A DNA stretch of 64,000 nt from Candidula unifasciata. Lineage: Eukaryota; Mollusca; Gastropoda; Stylommatophora; Geomitridae. Each line of letters starts with the position of its first letter. The stretch's first letter is position 1. A program made the translations under genes and the position numbers. A model generated the notes under the pieces. It searched no databases and was not told the DNA's origin. It saw only the letters and a list, made by a program, of their open reading frames with translations. The DNA lies in assembly GCA_905116865.2 (NCBI GenBank), contig CAJHNH020001598.1:35001-99000 (forward strand). The letters are read 5' to 3'. Shown piece by piece: positions 22,738 to 34,081 of this stretch.

Positions 22738-24800
22738 GGACATAAACATTCTAATCATCAAGCAGACAGTAGATAAACATTCTAATCATCAAGCAGACAG
22801 TAGATAAACATTCTAATCATCAAGCAGACAGTAGATGAACATTCTAATCATCAAGCAGACAGTAGATAAACATTCTAATCATCAAGCAGACAGTAGATAA
22901 ACATTCTAATCATCAAGCAGACAGTAGATAAACATTCTAATCATCAAGCAGACAGTAGATAAACATTCTAATCATCAAGCAGACAGTAGATAAACATTCT
23001 AATCATCAAGCAGACAGTAAATAAACATTCTAATCATCAAGCAGACAGTAGATATACATTCTAATCATCAAGCAGACAGTAAATAAACATTCTAATCATC
23101 AAGCAGACAGTAGATAAACATTTTCATCATCAAGCAGACAGTAAATAAACATTCTAATCATCAAGCAGACAGTAGATAAACATTCTAATCATCAAGCAGA
23201 CAGTAAATAAACATTCTAATCATCAAGCAGACAATAGATAAACATTCTAATCATCAAGCAGACAGTAGATATACATTCTAATCATCAAGCAGACAGTAAA
23301 TAAACATTCTAATCATCAAGCAGACAGTAGATAAACATTTTCATCATCAAGCAGACAGTAGATATACATTCTAATCATCAAGCAGACAGTAGATATACAT
23401 TCTAATCATCAAGCAGACAGTAGATAAACATTTTCATCATCAAGCAGACAGTAAATAAACATTCTAATCATCAAGCAGACAGTAGATATACATTCTAATC
23501 ATCAAGCAGACAGTAGATAAACATTCTAATCATCAAGCAGACAGTAAATAAACATTCTAATCATCAAGCAGACAATAGATAAACATTTTCATCATCAAGC
23601 AGACAGTAGATATACATTCTAATCATCAAGCAGACAGTAGATATACATTCTAATCATCAAGCAGACAGTAGATAAACATTTTCATCATCAAGCAGACAGT
23701 AAATAAACATTCTAATCATCAAGCAGACAGTAGATATACATTCTAATCATCAAGCAGACAGTAGATAAACATTTTCATCATCAAGCAGACAGTAGATATA
23801 CATTCTAATCATCAAGCAGACAGTAGATAAACATTCTAATCATCAAGCAGACAGTAGATAAACATTTTTATCATCAAGCAGACAGCAGATATACATTCTA
23901 ATCATCAAGCAGACAGTAAATAAACATTCTAATCATCAAGCAGACAGTAGATAAACATTTTCATCATCAAGCAGACAGTAAATAAACATTCTAATCATCA
24001 AGCAGACAGACGATATACATTCTAATCATCAAGCAGACAGTTAATAAACATTCTAATCATCAAGCAGACAGTAGATATACATTCTAATCATCAAGCAGAC
24101 AGTAAATAAACATTCTAATCATCAAGCAGACAGTAAATAAACATTCTAATCATCAAGCAGACAGTAAATAAACATTCTAATCATCAAGCAGACAGTAGAT
24201 AAACATTCTAATCATCAAGCAGACAGTAAATAAACATTCTAATCATCAAGCAGACAGTAGATATACATTCTAATCATCAAGCAGACAGTAGATAAACATT
24301 CTAATCATCAAGCAGACAGTAAATAAACATTCTAATCATCAAGCAGACAGTAAATAAACATTCTAATCATCAAGCAGACAGTAGATAAACATTTTCATCA
24401 TCTAGCAGACAGTAAATAAACATTCTAATCATCAAGCAGACAGTAGATATACATTCTAATCATCAAGCAGACAGTAAATAAACATTCTAATCATCAAGCA
24501 GACAGTAGATATACATTCTAATCATCAAGCAGACAGTAAATAAACATTCTAATCATCAAGCAGACAGTAAATAAACATTCTAATCATCAAGCAGACAGTA
24601 AATAAACATTCTAATCATCAAGCAGACAGTAGATAAAAATTCTAATCATCAAGCAGACAGTAAATAAACATTCTAATCATCAAGCAGACAGTAGATATAC
24701 ATTCTAATCATCAAGCAGACAGTAGATAAACATTCTAATCATCAAGCAGACAGTAGATAAACATTCTAATCATCAAGCAGACAGTAGATATACATTCTCC
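22738..24800. repeat. 31 bp minisatellite, homogeneous
   Basis: About 66 copies of ACATTCTAATCATCAAGCAG plus ACAGTAGATAA. There are four recurring variants (agataaac, aaataaac, agatatac and a ttttcatc form) in non-random order. It fills half of the intron between exons 15 and 16. Confidence 0.96.
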
Positions 24801-24902
24801 ATCCAAAGAAAGAAACACAAACGCATGCATGCACATACATGTGCACACACACATGCACGCACACTTATGGGTGTGTGTCAGGTCAGGAAGAACGCCACTT
24901 AC

Positions 24903-24975
24903 TGCTGTTCTCATGCTTCATGATGTGGTCATCTTCAAAGCCATGTTTAATATATGTTGTCTTTGGGATCAAGTC
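24903..24975 (-). CDS. Exon 15 of unrecognised large gene
   Basis: A 73 bp exon, phase 0 in and 1 out, with acceptor TTTTGTTTTAAAG and donor GTAAGTGGCG. The peptide is DLIPKTTYIKHGFEDDHIMK then HENS. A GT/CA-rich stretch separates it from the end of the 31 bp array at about 24800. Confidence 0.76.
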
Positions 24976-25016
24976 CTTTAAAACAAAATAAACATTGATC
25001 ACTTTTGTGTTAATGG

Positions 25017-25310
25017 GAGTCACCATGTTTTAGTGACTAGTTGGTCACCTGCAGATCAGAAGATCGTTGGTTTGGGTCATGGTGGAGTAGGACTTATTTT
25101 TTTTTCTTTTAAATGACCTACTAGGCTTCCAGGTAGACCCAGCCTTGAGCCAGTACCAGGTGCAATCCTGGGAAGTAAAGGTGACTGGCTGACCACATCG
25201 CCCACAACTGCCGACTGGTCTATAAAATATAGGTTTAGTCCTATTTGCCAAATAGCCTAATGACCTGGAAAAGTTACTTCAAAATTTTTTTTTTTTCAAC
25301 TTCACTTACT
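25017..25310 (+). mobile_element. Old tRNA-derived SINE
   Basis: A diverged copy of the SINE at 25979: the shared centre is GACCCAGCCTTGAG and TGCAATCCTGGGAAGTA, then CTGACCACATCGCCCA and GGTCTATAAAA. The tRNA-like head is eroded. A TGTGTTAAT / TGTGTTTAT pair may be the target duplication. Confidence 0.65.
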
Positions 25311-25585
25311 TGTGTTTATTACTTTATTTAACTTAACAAAATAATTATGGCACCAGCTAAAGCTGCTCAACAAGAATGCTATTAGTAGGGGAAAAACAAA
25401 GAATATGTTAATAACCATAATTGTCTAGGTAAAACTGCAATGTAATATACTCAACATAAGTTAGAAATGTGCTAATATTTAGGGAAAAAAAACAATTCAA
25501 ATGTTGCAGAATCTGTAACCTGAACTGAGTTGAAAAAAAAATTCTCTGGATGTACATGATGCATATGATTCTGCAACATGAACAA

Positions 25586-25624
25586 TGAATAAATATGATG
25601 ACAAATGACACTTGGGATATCATG
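25586..25624. repeat. 39 bp direct repeat, left copy
   Basis: TGAATAAATATGATGACAAA and following bases recur at 27251-27290 with about one mismatch. The two copies bracket a 1.6 kb block holding a SINE and CT-rich repeats. Confidence 0.8.
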
Positions 25625-25978
25625 TTGTTGCATGCTAAATGAGTTACTACTAGTCAGCACACTACCAAGTGTCTAGCAGGTACTCTTCAGCTTCCTCTCT
25701 TAGAAATAGGACTCGACACCTATGACACCGTCATACCTTTTTTTTTAACAGGATACAAGACACAAATGTAGAGACGTAGTTATTGATCACAGTTGACATT
25801 CGCAACATTGTCCATTTGTCCTCACTTGCTCTCTATCTCTCAATTTGTAGCGGTCTCTCCTTGACTACTACAGCTCCAAGGACTACAGCGTCCCACACTA
25901 TGGACGCGCCTTACAGCTGAACAGGACGACTTCTCCCATTCATTACATTTGATATTATTTCAGCATACAACCCGGCTG

Positions 25979-26260
25979 GGGAGTCGCCGTGGCCGAGCGG
26001 CTAGACGCTCGCCGTGGATCGGAAGGTCATGGGTTCACTCCCTGGCGGAGACGGACTTTTCTTCAAAAATGACCTTGGCTCCCAGGTCGACCCAGCCTTG
26101 AGTGGGTACCGGGTGCAATCCTGGGAAGTAGAGGCGGCCGGCGTGATGCTGACCACATCACCCATCTTGTGCCGTTGGTCTATAAAAATATTGGTCTAGC
26201 CCTATATGCCCTATACGCCTAAAGGCGTGGAAAGGGTCCTTTACTTTTTTTTACTTACTT
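25979..26260 (+). mobile_element. tRNA-derived SINE with 14 bp target duplication
   Basis: A full-length element of 282 bp. The head has an A box (TGGCCGAGCGGCTAGACGC) and a B box-like GGGTTCACTCC, as in serine/leucine-type tRNAs. The body is shared with the copies at 25017, 63232 and 63439, and the 3' end is TTTACTTTTTTTTACTTACTT. Perfect flanking duplications atacaacccggctg at 25965 and 26261 show a recent insertion. Confidence 0.9.
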
Positions 26261-26399
26261 ATACAACCCGGCTGACTGGAGACGGACTCCCCTTGCCGTA
26301 CTCCAAAACCAGGTACTACTGGCCTTCCGTACCCTGGACTTACTTTGCCAGCGGGACAATATCTTCTTAGTACGGCAACCTCGACACTCACTCAGACCT

Positions 26400-26482
26400 A
26401 AATGCCTGATAGTCGTAGGGTATTCTAGTCTGTTAGACTAGCGAGAGATATCACAGACCATGACTTGGTCTCTGACTCTCAA

Positions 26483-26543
<61 letters not shown>

Positions 26544-26677
26544 GATTCCTCTCTATCTTCTTCAGTACAGCAACCTCAACACTCACTCAGACCTAAATGC
26601 CTGATAGTCGTAGGGTATTCTAGTCTGTTAGACTCGCGAGAGATATCACAGACCATGACTTGGTCTCTGACTCTCAA

Positions 26678-26716
<39 letters not shown>

Positions 26717-26860
26717 GATTCCTCTCTATCTTCTTCAGTACCGCAACCTCGAAACTCACTCATACCTAAATGCCTGATAGTTGTACGGTATTCTTGTATG
26801 TTAGACTCGCGAGAGATATCACGGACCCCGACTTGGTCTCTGACTCTCGCTTTCTCTCTC
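26400..26860. repeat. About 190 bp tandem triplication with CT runs
   Basis: Three successive copies of a block beginning CGGCAACCTCGACACTCACT and ending in (CT)n. The CT run is about 60, 40 and then nearly lost, so each copy differs in length. Confidence 0.85.
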
Positions 26861-27250
26861 TTCTCGCTTCTCTCTTGACTGCTTCTCGACTGCCCCCGAG
26901 GGGCTTTAGCCCTCAGGCTACAGCTCACTCCCCTGGACCGTTTACACAGCCCAATTTATCCCTGTCAAATTGGGTGGCTGATGTTACCTGAAAATCACGC
27001 TGTTACTTAATTCACACTTTTTCTGTTTACCTCGTTATCCATGCTTTCAGCCCCCCACACAGAAACCCACGCGTCCACTTTCTCTCGTGCATGCACACCT
27101 TGTTCATGAATAGACATTTTCACTGATCTCCTCTCAATACTCGGACCATGTTGACACTCTTCCCCCATGAACTTACAGACAGTACTGACCTCTCACTGTC
27201 CCTTCACACAATATCACACTTTACCCAAATCAGCGTGCAACACATGTCGA

Positions 27251-27290
27251 TGAATAAATATGATGACAAATGACACTTGGGATGTCATGT
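27251..27290. repeat. 39 bp direct repeat, right copy
   Basis: Partner of the copy at 25586-25624. Confidence 0.8.
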
Positions 27291-27469
27291 CATCACAAAA
27301 TAACAAGAGCCAGCTAGACTGAAAAGCTGAAGATAAACAAGTTAGAGAACAAAGAAAAATGCTGAACCCATTCAGTACTGAGAAACTCACAACGAGTTTG
27401 CCAAGGTTTTCTTACAAGATCTACATTTCTTCACCCACTGAGTCCCATCTAGCTGCCACATTGACCCAC

Positions 27470-28120
27470 TTCACCGCAGTTGTTAAATGACCCCACTCAT
27501 CCCCAGCTGTTATTTTCAGCCACTACACCCAAATTGTTAAGTTAACCCACTCATCCCCAGCTGTTACATTCAGCCACTCCACCCAAACTGTTAGGTTAAC
27601 CCACTCATCCCCAACTGTTACATCAAGCCACTCTACAGGAATTGTTAAGTTAACCTACTCATTCTCAACTGTTACATTCAGCCACTTCACCCCAATTGTT
27701 AAATTAACCCACTCCTCTCCAACTGTTACATTAAGCCATTTAGATCTAGCTGTTGAATTACCCCCTTCTCCCAAACTGTTACATTAAGCCACTTAGTTAT
27801 AGTTGTTAAATTAACCCACTCATCCCAAACTGTTACATTAAGCCACTAAGATCTAGTTGTTGAATTAACCCACATCTCCCCAAATGTTACATTAAGCCAC
27901 TTAGATATGGTGGTTAAATTAACCCACTCCTCCCTAAATGTTACATTAAGCCACTTAGATCTAGTTGTTGAATTAACCCACTCATCCCAAACTATTACAT
28001 TAAGCCACTTAGATCTGGTTTTTGAATAAACCCACTTATGCCCAATTGTTACATTAAGCCACTTAGATCTGGTTATTGAATAAACCCATTTATGCCCAAT
28101 TGTCACATTAAGCCACTTGA
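27470..28120. repeat. About 58 bp minisatellite
   Basis: About 11 imperfect copies of a unit containing CTGTTACATTAAGCCACTTA then a GTTAAATTAACCCACTC-like half; the two halves resemble each other. Confidence 0.85.
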
Positions 28121-28124
28121 CTCT

Positions 28125-28918
28125 AGCTGTAACTACAACTTGTTTTTATCACATTCTTGTCCCTGTAATACAAGATCTGTGTAAATATTAGTTTTAAAAC
28201 AAATCAACAACAAATTGTGGGATAAAACAAGTGAAAATAAACATATCCAGGGCTGGAGGCATTAAAGTAATCACAGTCAAAATAACTATTGCTTGGTCAC
28301 AGGAAGGAACAACAAGTAGGCACAATAATCTGGGGGGAAAAGAAGCTGTAGGCCAAGAATGCAGTTTACTAAATTAAGTATGCACAAATCTATCAGTGCA
28401 GATAATCATGAGAAAAAATGGCACACGAAAGATAACTGTGAAAGGGAAAGATCTGAAAGCTTCACAAGATCAAGGGATGAAACAGTTGATACTGAGGTAG
28501 CAGCTGATGTTAGATGTGCGCTACACACATGTCATTGATAAGTTTTTTGGACTGGTCTACCTTGGTGGAGGTTACGGGTGTGCTGCTCTGTTGTTTGCTT
28601 ATATGTTTTTATTCAGAGAAAGAGAATGTCTGTGAAATAGGTTTCATCACTCTCTAAAGGGGTTTTGTATTAGACCCAGATTGTCGATGTATTTGGAGCA
28701 TTAATAGTGTTGGCATGCTGAAATTTACAGCATGTGATATTAACGGCATTGCGGAACACCCCAGTAACTTTGTGCCAAAGTCACATGACTCAAGGTCGAC
28801 TAATCAGAAGTGAGCTAGTGTGTAACACTGTGTAAATGAGCAACATTACTAATACTGATGACTGATCATGTGATATCCCAAACAATACACCTCTACTCCT
28901 GAAACAAATTGTTAGTAC
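28125..28918. other. Intron sequence without features
   Basis: Unique-looking sequence left of exon 14. I see no array, element or coding segment. Confidence 0.4.
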
Positions 28919-29008
28919 CCGTGGTCCCGCCGCTTGAGGATCCCTGGTGTTGGAGGCTGGTCTCGGAATGGATTCTGGGAAGCTTGCATGCAGTTTGTCA
29001 ATCTGTTC
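28919..29008 (-). CDS. Exon 14 of unrecognised large gene
   Basis: A 90 bp exon of 30 codons, phase 0 both ends, after a pyrimidine-rich acceptor ending GCTTATCAG, with donor CGG|GTACTAAC. The peptide is EQIDKLHASFPESIPRPASN then TRDPQAAGPR: a Pro/Ala/Ser-rich, probably disordered linker. The open frame extends upstream to 29098, so a longer exon cannot be excluded. Confidence 0.68.
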
Positions 29009-29499
29009 CTGATAAGCATGACAGAAGTAGATGGAGAAATATAATTGCTTAAAACATCCTATGTCAGGCATGTATGCAACAACACTGTTTTCTTTCATGA
29101 CTTTTACTGAATATATGGTCTAACTGTGACGAAGAATTTATGTTCCAAGGGTCATTAAAGTGAGTACACATACAGGTCTTATCTTTGGCCCCTCTAACTA
29201 CTCACATTCACACAAAGATTGTAACTCATGTTCATTTAGTAATATAAATGATATAAATAGTAAGTAAAAACAAAACAATATAGTGTGACAAATACATACA
29301 ATCAATTACACACATGAATACAGCAGATATGCATAGGAATGCAATTAAATAGTTACACACTGGAATACAAATACAACAGATATATGAATGTAACGAGTGA
29401 ATAAATGAATCAAGAACTAACATCACTCTACATGGAACATTCCCAAACGTGCTTCATCCCCTTCTTCACTAATCAATGAAAAACATGCGAATTGTACCA

Positions 29500-29860
29500 C
29501 TTGCAACCTGGTTAAAAGTCTGCTTCTGTTTCCTCTTCAATGTTGAATATCCTCCAGAAGCTCTATACACGCCCAGTGAATTAGTCTTTTAGTGTACGGA
29601 TTCTCTATCTGTTCTCTTGCACTGTCCGAGTGATCCCATACTGCCTTCACCACACTCACTTTATCATATAGTAGCTCATCGCCCAGAGCAGCTGCAGCAG
29701 CTAAACTATCAGCTTGCTCATAACCTCACACACCTGAACATCCTCAACAGAAAATCCATGGTATGCTCTTGATCTGGTTCTTATCAAATGATGCAAGCCA
29801 CTGCACACAGGACACCAGTTTCAATTTTCCGAATCACGCTCTGTGAGTCTTTTACAATTA
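29500..29860 (-). mobile_element. Retroelement RNase H remnant, copy 3
   Basis: The minus strand aligns by eye with the C-terminal half of the 54900-55500 copy (EQADSLAAAAALGDELLYDK, then a VKAVWDHSD-like segment). It carries many stops; an old fragment. Confidence 0.55.
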
Positions 29861-30115
29861 CAACATATGAATACAAATAGAAGAGATATTTAAAAAAACC
29901 AGAAGGAAAAAGAACCAGTTACACACGGAAATACAAATACAGCAGATATACATATGAATGCAAATAAACCAGATAAACATAATAATACACAAAAAATGGC
30001 TGTTTATAGGAATAAAATAAAAACAGATATACATAAGGATGCAAATGAAACAGCTATTTACAGGAATACAAATTAAACAGAGTGGAGTTGCCAGGAAAGA
30101 CAGTAGATATCCAAC

Positions 30116-30320
30116 CTTTAATAATGGACACCAGTTAAAAACATCCTCTGATATCCTCATCAAAGTAGCCAATAAAAAGTGGAACTGGTCACGCAACAAC
30201 AACACCATCATGTTGAGATGTGACGAGGTTGTCAGCTGACTATCAGACACATCCAGAACGCTGGTCACCTGGGCCGACAGAACCTGGCCAACAGCCAGCA
30301 AGTCAGCACTTCTTTCATGA
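30116..30320 (-). CDS. Exon 13 of unrecognised large gene
   Basis: A 205 bp exon, the longest after exon 1. The acceptor is a T-rich tract ending TAATAG. The donor AAG|GTTGGATAT is weak but keeps phase 0 into exon 14. The peptide runs HERSADLLAVGQVLSAQVTS, a Ser/Thr-rich VSDSQLTTSSHLNMM, then VLLLRDQFHFLLATLMRISE. The right boundary is better supported than the left. Confidence 0.72.
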
Positions 30321-30477
30321 CTATTAAAAAAAAAAGAGTACATGCCAGAAAAGTTTATAGGATATGTGTTGATAAAATAAAATAGCAATAACAATACCAG
30401 CAACAACAAAGCAAAAAACAACACCAGAAACAACAAAACACAAACAATAATAAACAGCTACAGCAACAACAACTTAC

Positions 30478-30554
30478 ACACTCAAAGCCAGAAGTGAATC
30501 AATGTCATCCTTATACTCAATCATGAATTGTCGAATTCTATACGCATCCATTCT
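30478..30554 (-). CDS. Exon 12 of unrecognised large gene
   Basis: A 77 bp exon with acceptor TTTCCTTTCCTAG and donor GTAAGTTG, phase 0 in and 2 out. The peptide is RMDAYRIRQFMIEYKDDIDS then LLALS and a split Val. Only 157 bp separate it from exon 13, one of the few introns without a tandem array. Confidence 0.78.
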
Positions 30555-31019
30555 CTAGGAAAGGAAACAAACAAAAACCAGTAAACAAACTGCTAGTTGA
30601 CTATATATGTATCATCAACACTAAAAATAAAAATAATAAAACTAGCAGTTAGTTTAAATAACGCATTGTATACAATTTAATTATTACATTTTTTCTAACA
30701 ATTTTATATAATCTATACCCTCTTTCTTTTTCCACTTTTCATTGTATGATATTATCCTTCAAAGACATGTTTGAAGTCTTTAGCATGCTTTAGCTGTTAG
30801 TTTTATATGCATATCTTGATTGGTTGTTCTGTCTATTTTTCTTTAAAGGGTCATAACCTTTATATATTCATTAACATATTATATAGGTGTGAGTCAAGGG
30901 CAGGAACAGCAGCTAACAGACGCCACTGAACTGACACTTCACAGAAATGAAGTATCTGAGAAAGGTGGTCTAATGGACAAAAAGGAACAAAGTTTGCAAT
31001 AAGACAGTAAGTCATGATC
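30555..31019. other. Intron sequence without features
   Basis: AT-rich sequence between exon 12 and a LINE fragment. Nothing is recognised. Confidence 0.4.
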
Positions 31020-31178
31020 TTGAAACCCAAGCCTCACAAACTGAGTGGATCAGCCACAGTTATGATGGTTTGGACATGTATGCAGAATGGGAGAAAAATG
31101 GCCACCATGGCAGGCATGGGAGGCTAAGAACCAGGGAACCAGACCTCCAGGGTCCTGCTTGGAAGATAACATCCGACA
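31020..31178 (+). mobile_element. LINE C-terminal fragment
   Basis: The plus strand reads FGHVCRMGEKWPPWQAWEAK then NQGTRPPGSCLEDNI. The same family is at 32395-32700 on the other strand. The 21 bp array starts right after. Confidence 0.6.
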
Positions 31179-31179
31179 T

Positions 31180-31680
31180 TATCAACATTAACATTATCAA
31201 CAATAAGATTACCATTATCAACAATAACATTACCATTATCAACAATAACATTACCAAAAACAACATAACCATTATCAACAATAACATTACCAAAAACAAC
31301 ATAACCATTATCAACAAAAATATTACCATTATCAACAACGACATTACCATTATCAACAATAACATTACCATTATCAACAATGACATTACCATTATCAACA
31401 ATAACCTTACCATTATCAACAATAACATTACCATTATCAACAATAACATTACCATTATCAACAATAACATTACCCACATTACCATTACCATTATCAACAA
31501 TAACCTAACCATTATCAACAATAACATTACCATTATCAACAATAACATTACCATTACTAACAATAACATTACCATTACAAACAATAACATAACTAAAAAT
31601 CACATTTTTAACAACAGCAAAAACATTACCAACAAGAACATTAACACCAACAATAACATTCACATTACCAACAATAACAT
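31180..31680. repeat. 21 bp minisatellite
   Basis: About 22 copies of ATTATCAACAATAACATTAC plus C. Frames stay open because 21 is a multiple of three. Confidence 0.93.
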
Positions 31681-31684
31681 GATC

Positions 31685-31860
31685 AAGTCATGCTCCTTGT
31701 GCTCTGAGGTCACGGGTTTCTTTCATGGATTAGTTCACCAGTGCTATTGTTACATAGATCCCTGGGGATCATCACTGCAGCTATGGAGTTCATGCTTTGT
31801 GCAATACTCTTGGCACACAACTCTGTGTTCTGTGGTGAGAGGCCCAGTCAAAGGGGATCA
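31685..31860 (+). mobile_element. SINE-like fragment seeding an array
   Basis: GCTCTGAGGTCACGGGTTTC and GATCATCACTGCAGCTATGG match the minus strand of 43411-43690 and of 55770-55934. Its 3' part is the first unit of the 70 bp array. Confidence 0.65.
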
Positions 31861-32345
31861 ATGATGTGGTGCAATACTCTTGACACACAACTTTGTGTTC
31901 TGTGGTGAGAGGCCCAGTCAAAGGGGATCAATGATGTGGTGCAATACTCTTGGCACACAACTTTGTGTTCTGTGGTGAGAGGCCCAGTCAAAGGGGATCA
32001 ATGATGTGGTGCAATACTCTTGGCATACAACTTTGTGTTCTGTGGTGAGAGGCCCAGTCAAAGGGGATCAATGATGTGGTGCAATACTCTTGGCACACAA
32101 CTTTGTGTTCTGTGGTGAGAGGCCCAGTCAAAGGGGATCAATGATGTGGTGCAATACTCTTGGCATACAACTTTGTGTTCTGTGGTGAGAGGCCCAGTCA
32201 AAGGGGATCAATGATGTGGTGCAATACTCTTGGCATACAACTTTGTGTTCTGTGGTGAGAGGCCCAGTCAAAGGGGATCAATGATGTGGTGCAATACTCT
32301 TGGCATACAACTTTGGGTTCTGTGGAGAGAGACCCAGCCAGAGGG
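31799..32345. repeat. 70 bp array grown from a SINE-like body
   Basis: Eight copies, exactly 70 bp apart (GCAATACTCTTGGCACACAA at 31801, 31871 and so on to 32291), nearly identical. The unit corresponds to a region present once in the related fragments at 55770 and 43500. Confidence 0.93.
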
Positions 32346-32394
32346 GAAGTCAAACTCAGTTCAATGAAGTAGATCTTCTCTTTAAACTTTACTT

Positions 32395-32700
32395 ACTTGG
32401 TCGCTCCTCTTCTACCTTGGGGTGTAGAGGTTTGCCAGAGAGATCGCCAGACTTCTCTATCAGCATTTGTCTTTCCGGTTTTGTTATGTTTCAGTCCTCT
32501 GTCAGTCAGAGACTGTTGGATGTTGTCTTCCCAGCGGACCCTAGGTTGCCCTGAAGCTCCGGTTCCCTGGTTCTTAGCCTCCCAGCGGACCCTAGGTTGC
32601 CCTGAAGCTCCGGTTCCCTGGTTCTTAGCCTCCCAGCGGACCCTAGGTTGCCCTGATGGTCCGGTTCCCTGGTTCTTAGCCTCCCATGCCTGACATAATG
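32395..32700 (-). mobile_element. LINE C-terminal fragment with 51 bp triplication
   Basis: The minus strand reads RVRWEDNIQQSLTDRGLKHN and VWRSLWQTSTPQGRRG, a LINE ORF tail. The 51 bp (17-codon) segment around WEAKNQGTGASGQPRVR occurs three times in frame at 32531, 32582 and 32633. Confidence 0.7.
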
Positions 32701-32766
32701 GCAGATTTTCTACTTCATAAACTTTAATTATGATAATTTTTAAAAACAATTACACTACCAACTTAC

Positions 32767-32890
32767 ATTCATAAAGCCTCTAATCAGAGCACGGACCGCT
32801 TTGTTTCTCTCTCCAAGCATGTGAAGCCGGCCGGCTGTGCTGTGGCAGAGTTTGTACAGCTCTATCAACAGTGGAGTGTCTGAAGTCTTC
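32767..32890 (-). CDS. Exon 11 of unrecognised large gene
   Basis: A 124 bp exon, phase 2 in and 0 out, with acceptor CCTCTACTTCTACAG and donor AAT|GTAAGTTGG. The peptide is KTSDTPLLIELYKLCHSTAG, then RLHMLGERNKAVRALIRGFM plus N. It reads as amphipathic helices, as in an alpha-solenoid, but this is inference. Confidence 0.8.
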
Positions 32891-33084
32891 CTGTAGAAGT
32901 AGAGGCAACTACAGCAAATGGTGTCCACAACAACAAAAGAAACACCAACACAGGTCATAGTTCATATCAGTAATGTTAATTTGTTTTTCTTGATCCACAG
33001 TATTTTATGAATTCTTCTGTATCACATATCATTTCCTAGCTCTTGACCCATTAGGGTCGTGGAGGTGCATCGATGAGAGCATTG

Positions 33085-33845
33085 CCCCCACAACACCTGC
33101 CATCTTTCCCTATCTGCTGCTTGATGAATAAGTGTATGATAGCTTAGTGCTGTCCCTTTTCCTGTCTGCTGCTTAATGAATAAGTGTATGATAACTTAGT
33201 GTTGTCCCTTTTCCTGTCTGCTGCTTGATGAATGAGTGTGTGATAGCTTAGTGCTGTCCCTTTCCCTGTGTGCTGCTTGATGAAAATGTGTGTGATAGCT
33301 TAATACTGTCCCTTTTCCTGTCTGCTGACTGACTGACTGACTTTCTACCCCACCAGGACATCACACAAGCGATAAACACCCGATGACACAAAGTGCCACC
33401 ATGCGGATGAGGATCACCGTGGAGAGGTCCCAGAAACCGCGTTCAGACAACAATTGGCCATATTGATGGCCTGCCTATATTGCTGCCCCTGGCAAAAGCC
33501 AGAGTGGGGCTTCAAACAACAAAAAATTACGTCCTTAGAAGGACATAAGGAATAATAAGTAATTTACCTGTCTGCTGCTTGATGAATAAGTATATGATAG
33601 CTTAGTGTTGTCCCTTTTCCTGTCTGCTGCTTAATGAATAAGTGTATATAACTAAGTGTTGTCCCTTTCCCTGTGTGCTGCTTAATGAATAAGTGTATAT
33701 AACTTAGTGTTGTCCCTTGGCCTGTGTGCTGCTTAATGAATGAGTGTATGATAACTTAGTGCTGTCCCTTTCCCTGTCTGCTGCTTGATGAAAAAGTGTA
33801 TGATAGCTTAGTGCTGTCCCTTTCCCTGTCTGCTGCTTGATGAAT
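33085..33845. repeat. 52 bp minisatellite interrupted by an insertion
   Basis: About ten copies of TGTCTGCTGCTTGATGAATA plus AGTGTATGATAGCTTAGTGC and CTGTCCC on either side of a 235 bp insertion. Confidence 0.88.
33332..33566 (-). mobile_element. Unclassified insertion with CAGT tail
   Basis: 235 bp of unrelated sequence inside a repeat unit, with cctgtctgctg on both sides. Read on the minus strand it ends in (CAGT)n, as many SINEs end in a short microsatellite. Interior phrase GCCCCACTCTGGCTTTTGCC. The flanks could be array units rather than a target duplication. Confidence 0.5.
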
Positions 33846-34081
33846 AAATAATAGTGTCTTCTGTTCCAGAAAATTGTTATATCAGTATGTACTGTTTAGA
33901 TTACTAGCATAACATCTAATGTTCTATAGTATCTATGTGGAACACCTTAGGGCCAAATTATTTACTGCTTTTAAGCTAAACACTTTGGGGTAGAAGCAGT
34001 TAAAATAACAAATTTCTAGGAATAAAAGACTTAAAATCGGTACCAGAAAATGTCATGGGCAATAAAGGGGTCGGTGTAAAG

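Noticed and set aside
22738..24800. CRISPR-like regular repeat of 31 bp
   Set aside because: Units are contiguous with no unique spacers, in an intron of a spliced gene; a minisatellite.
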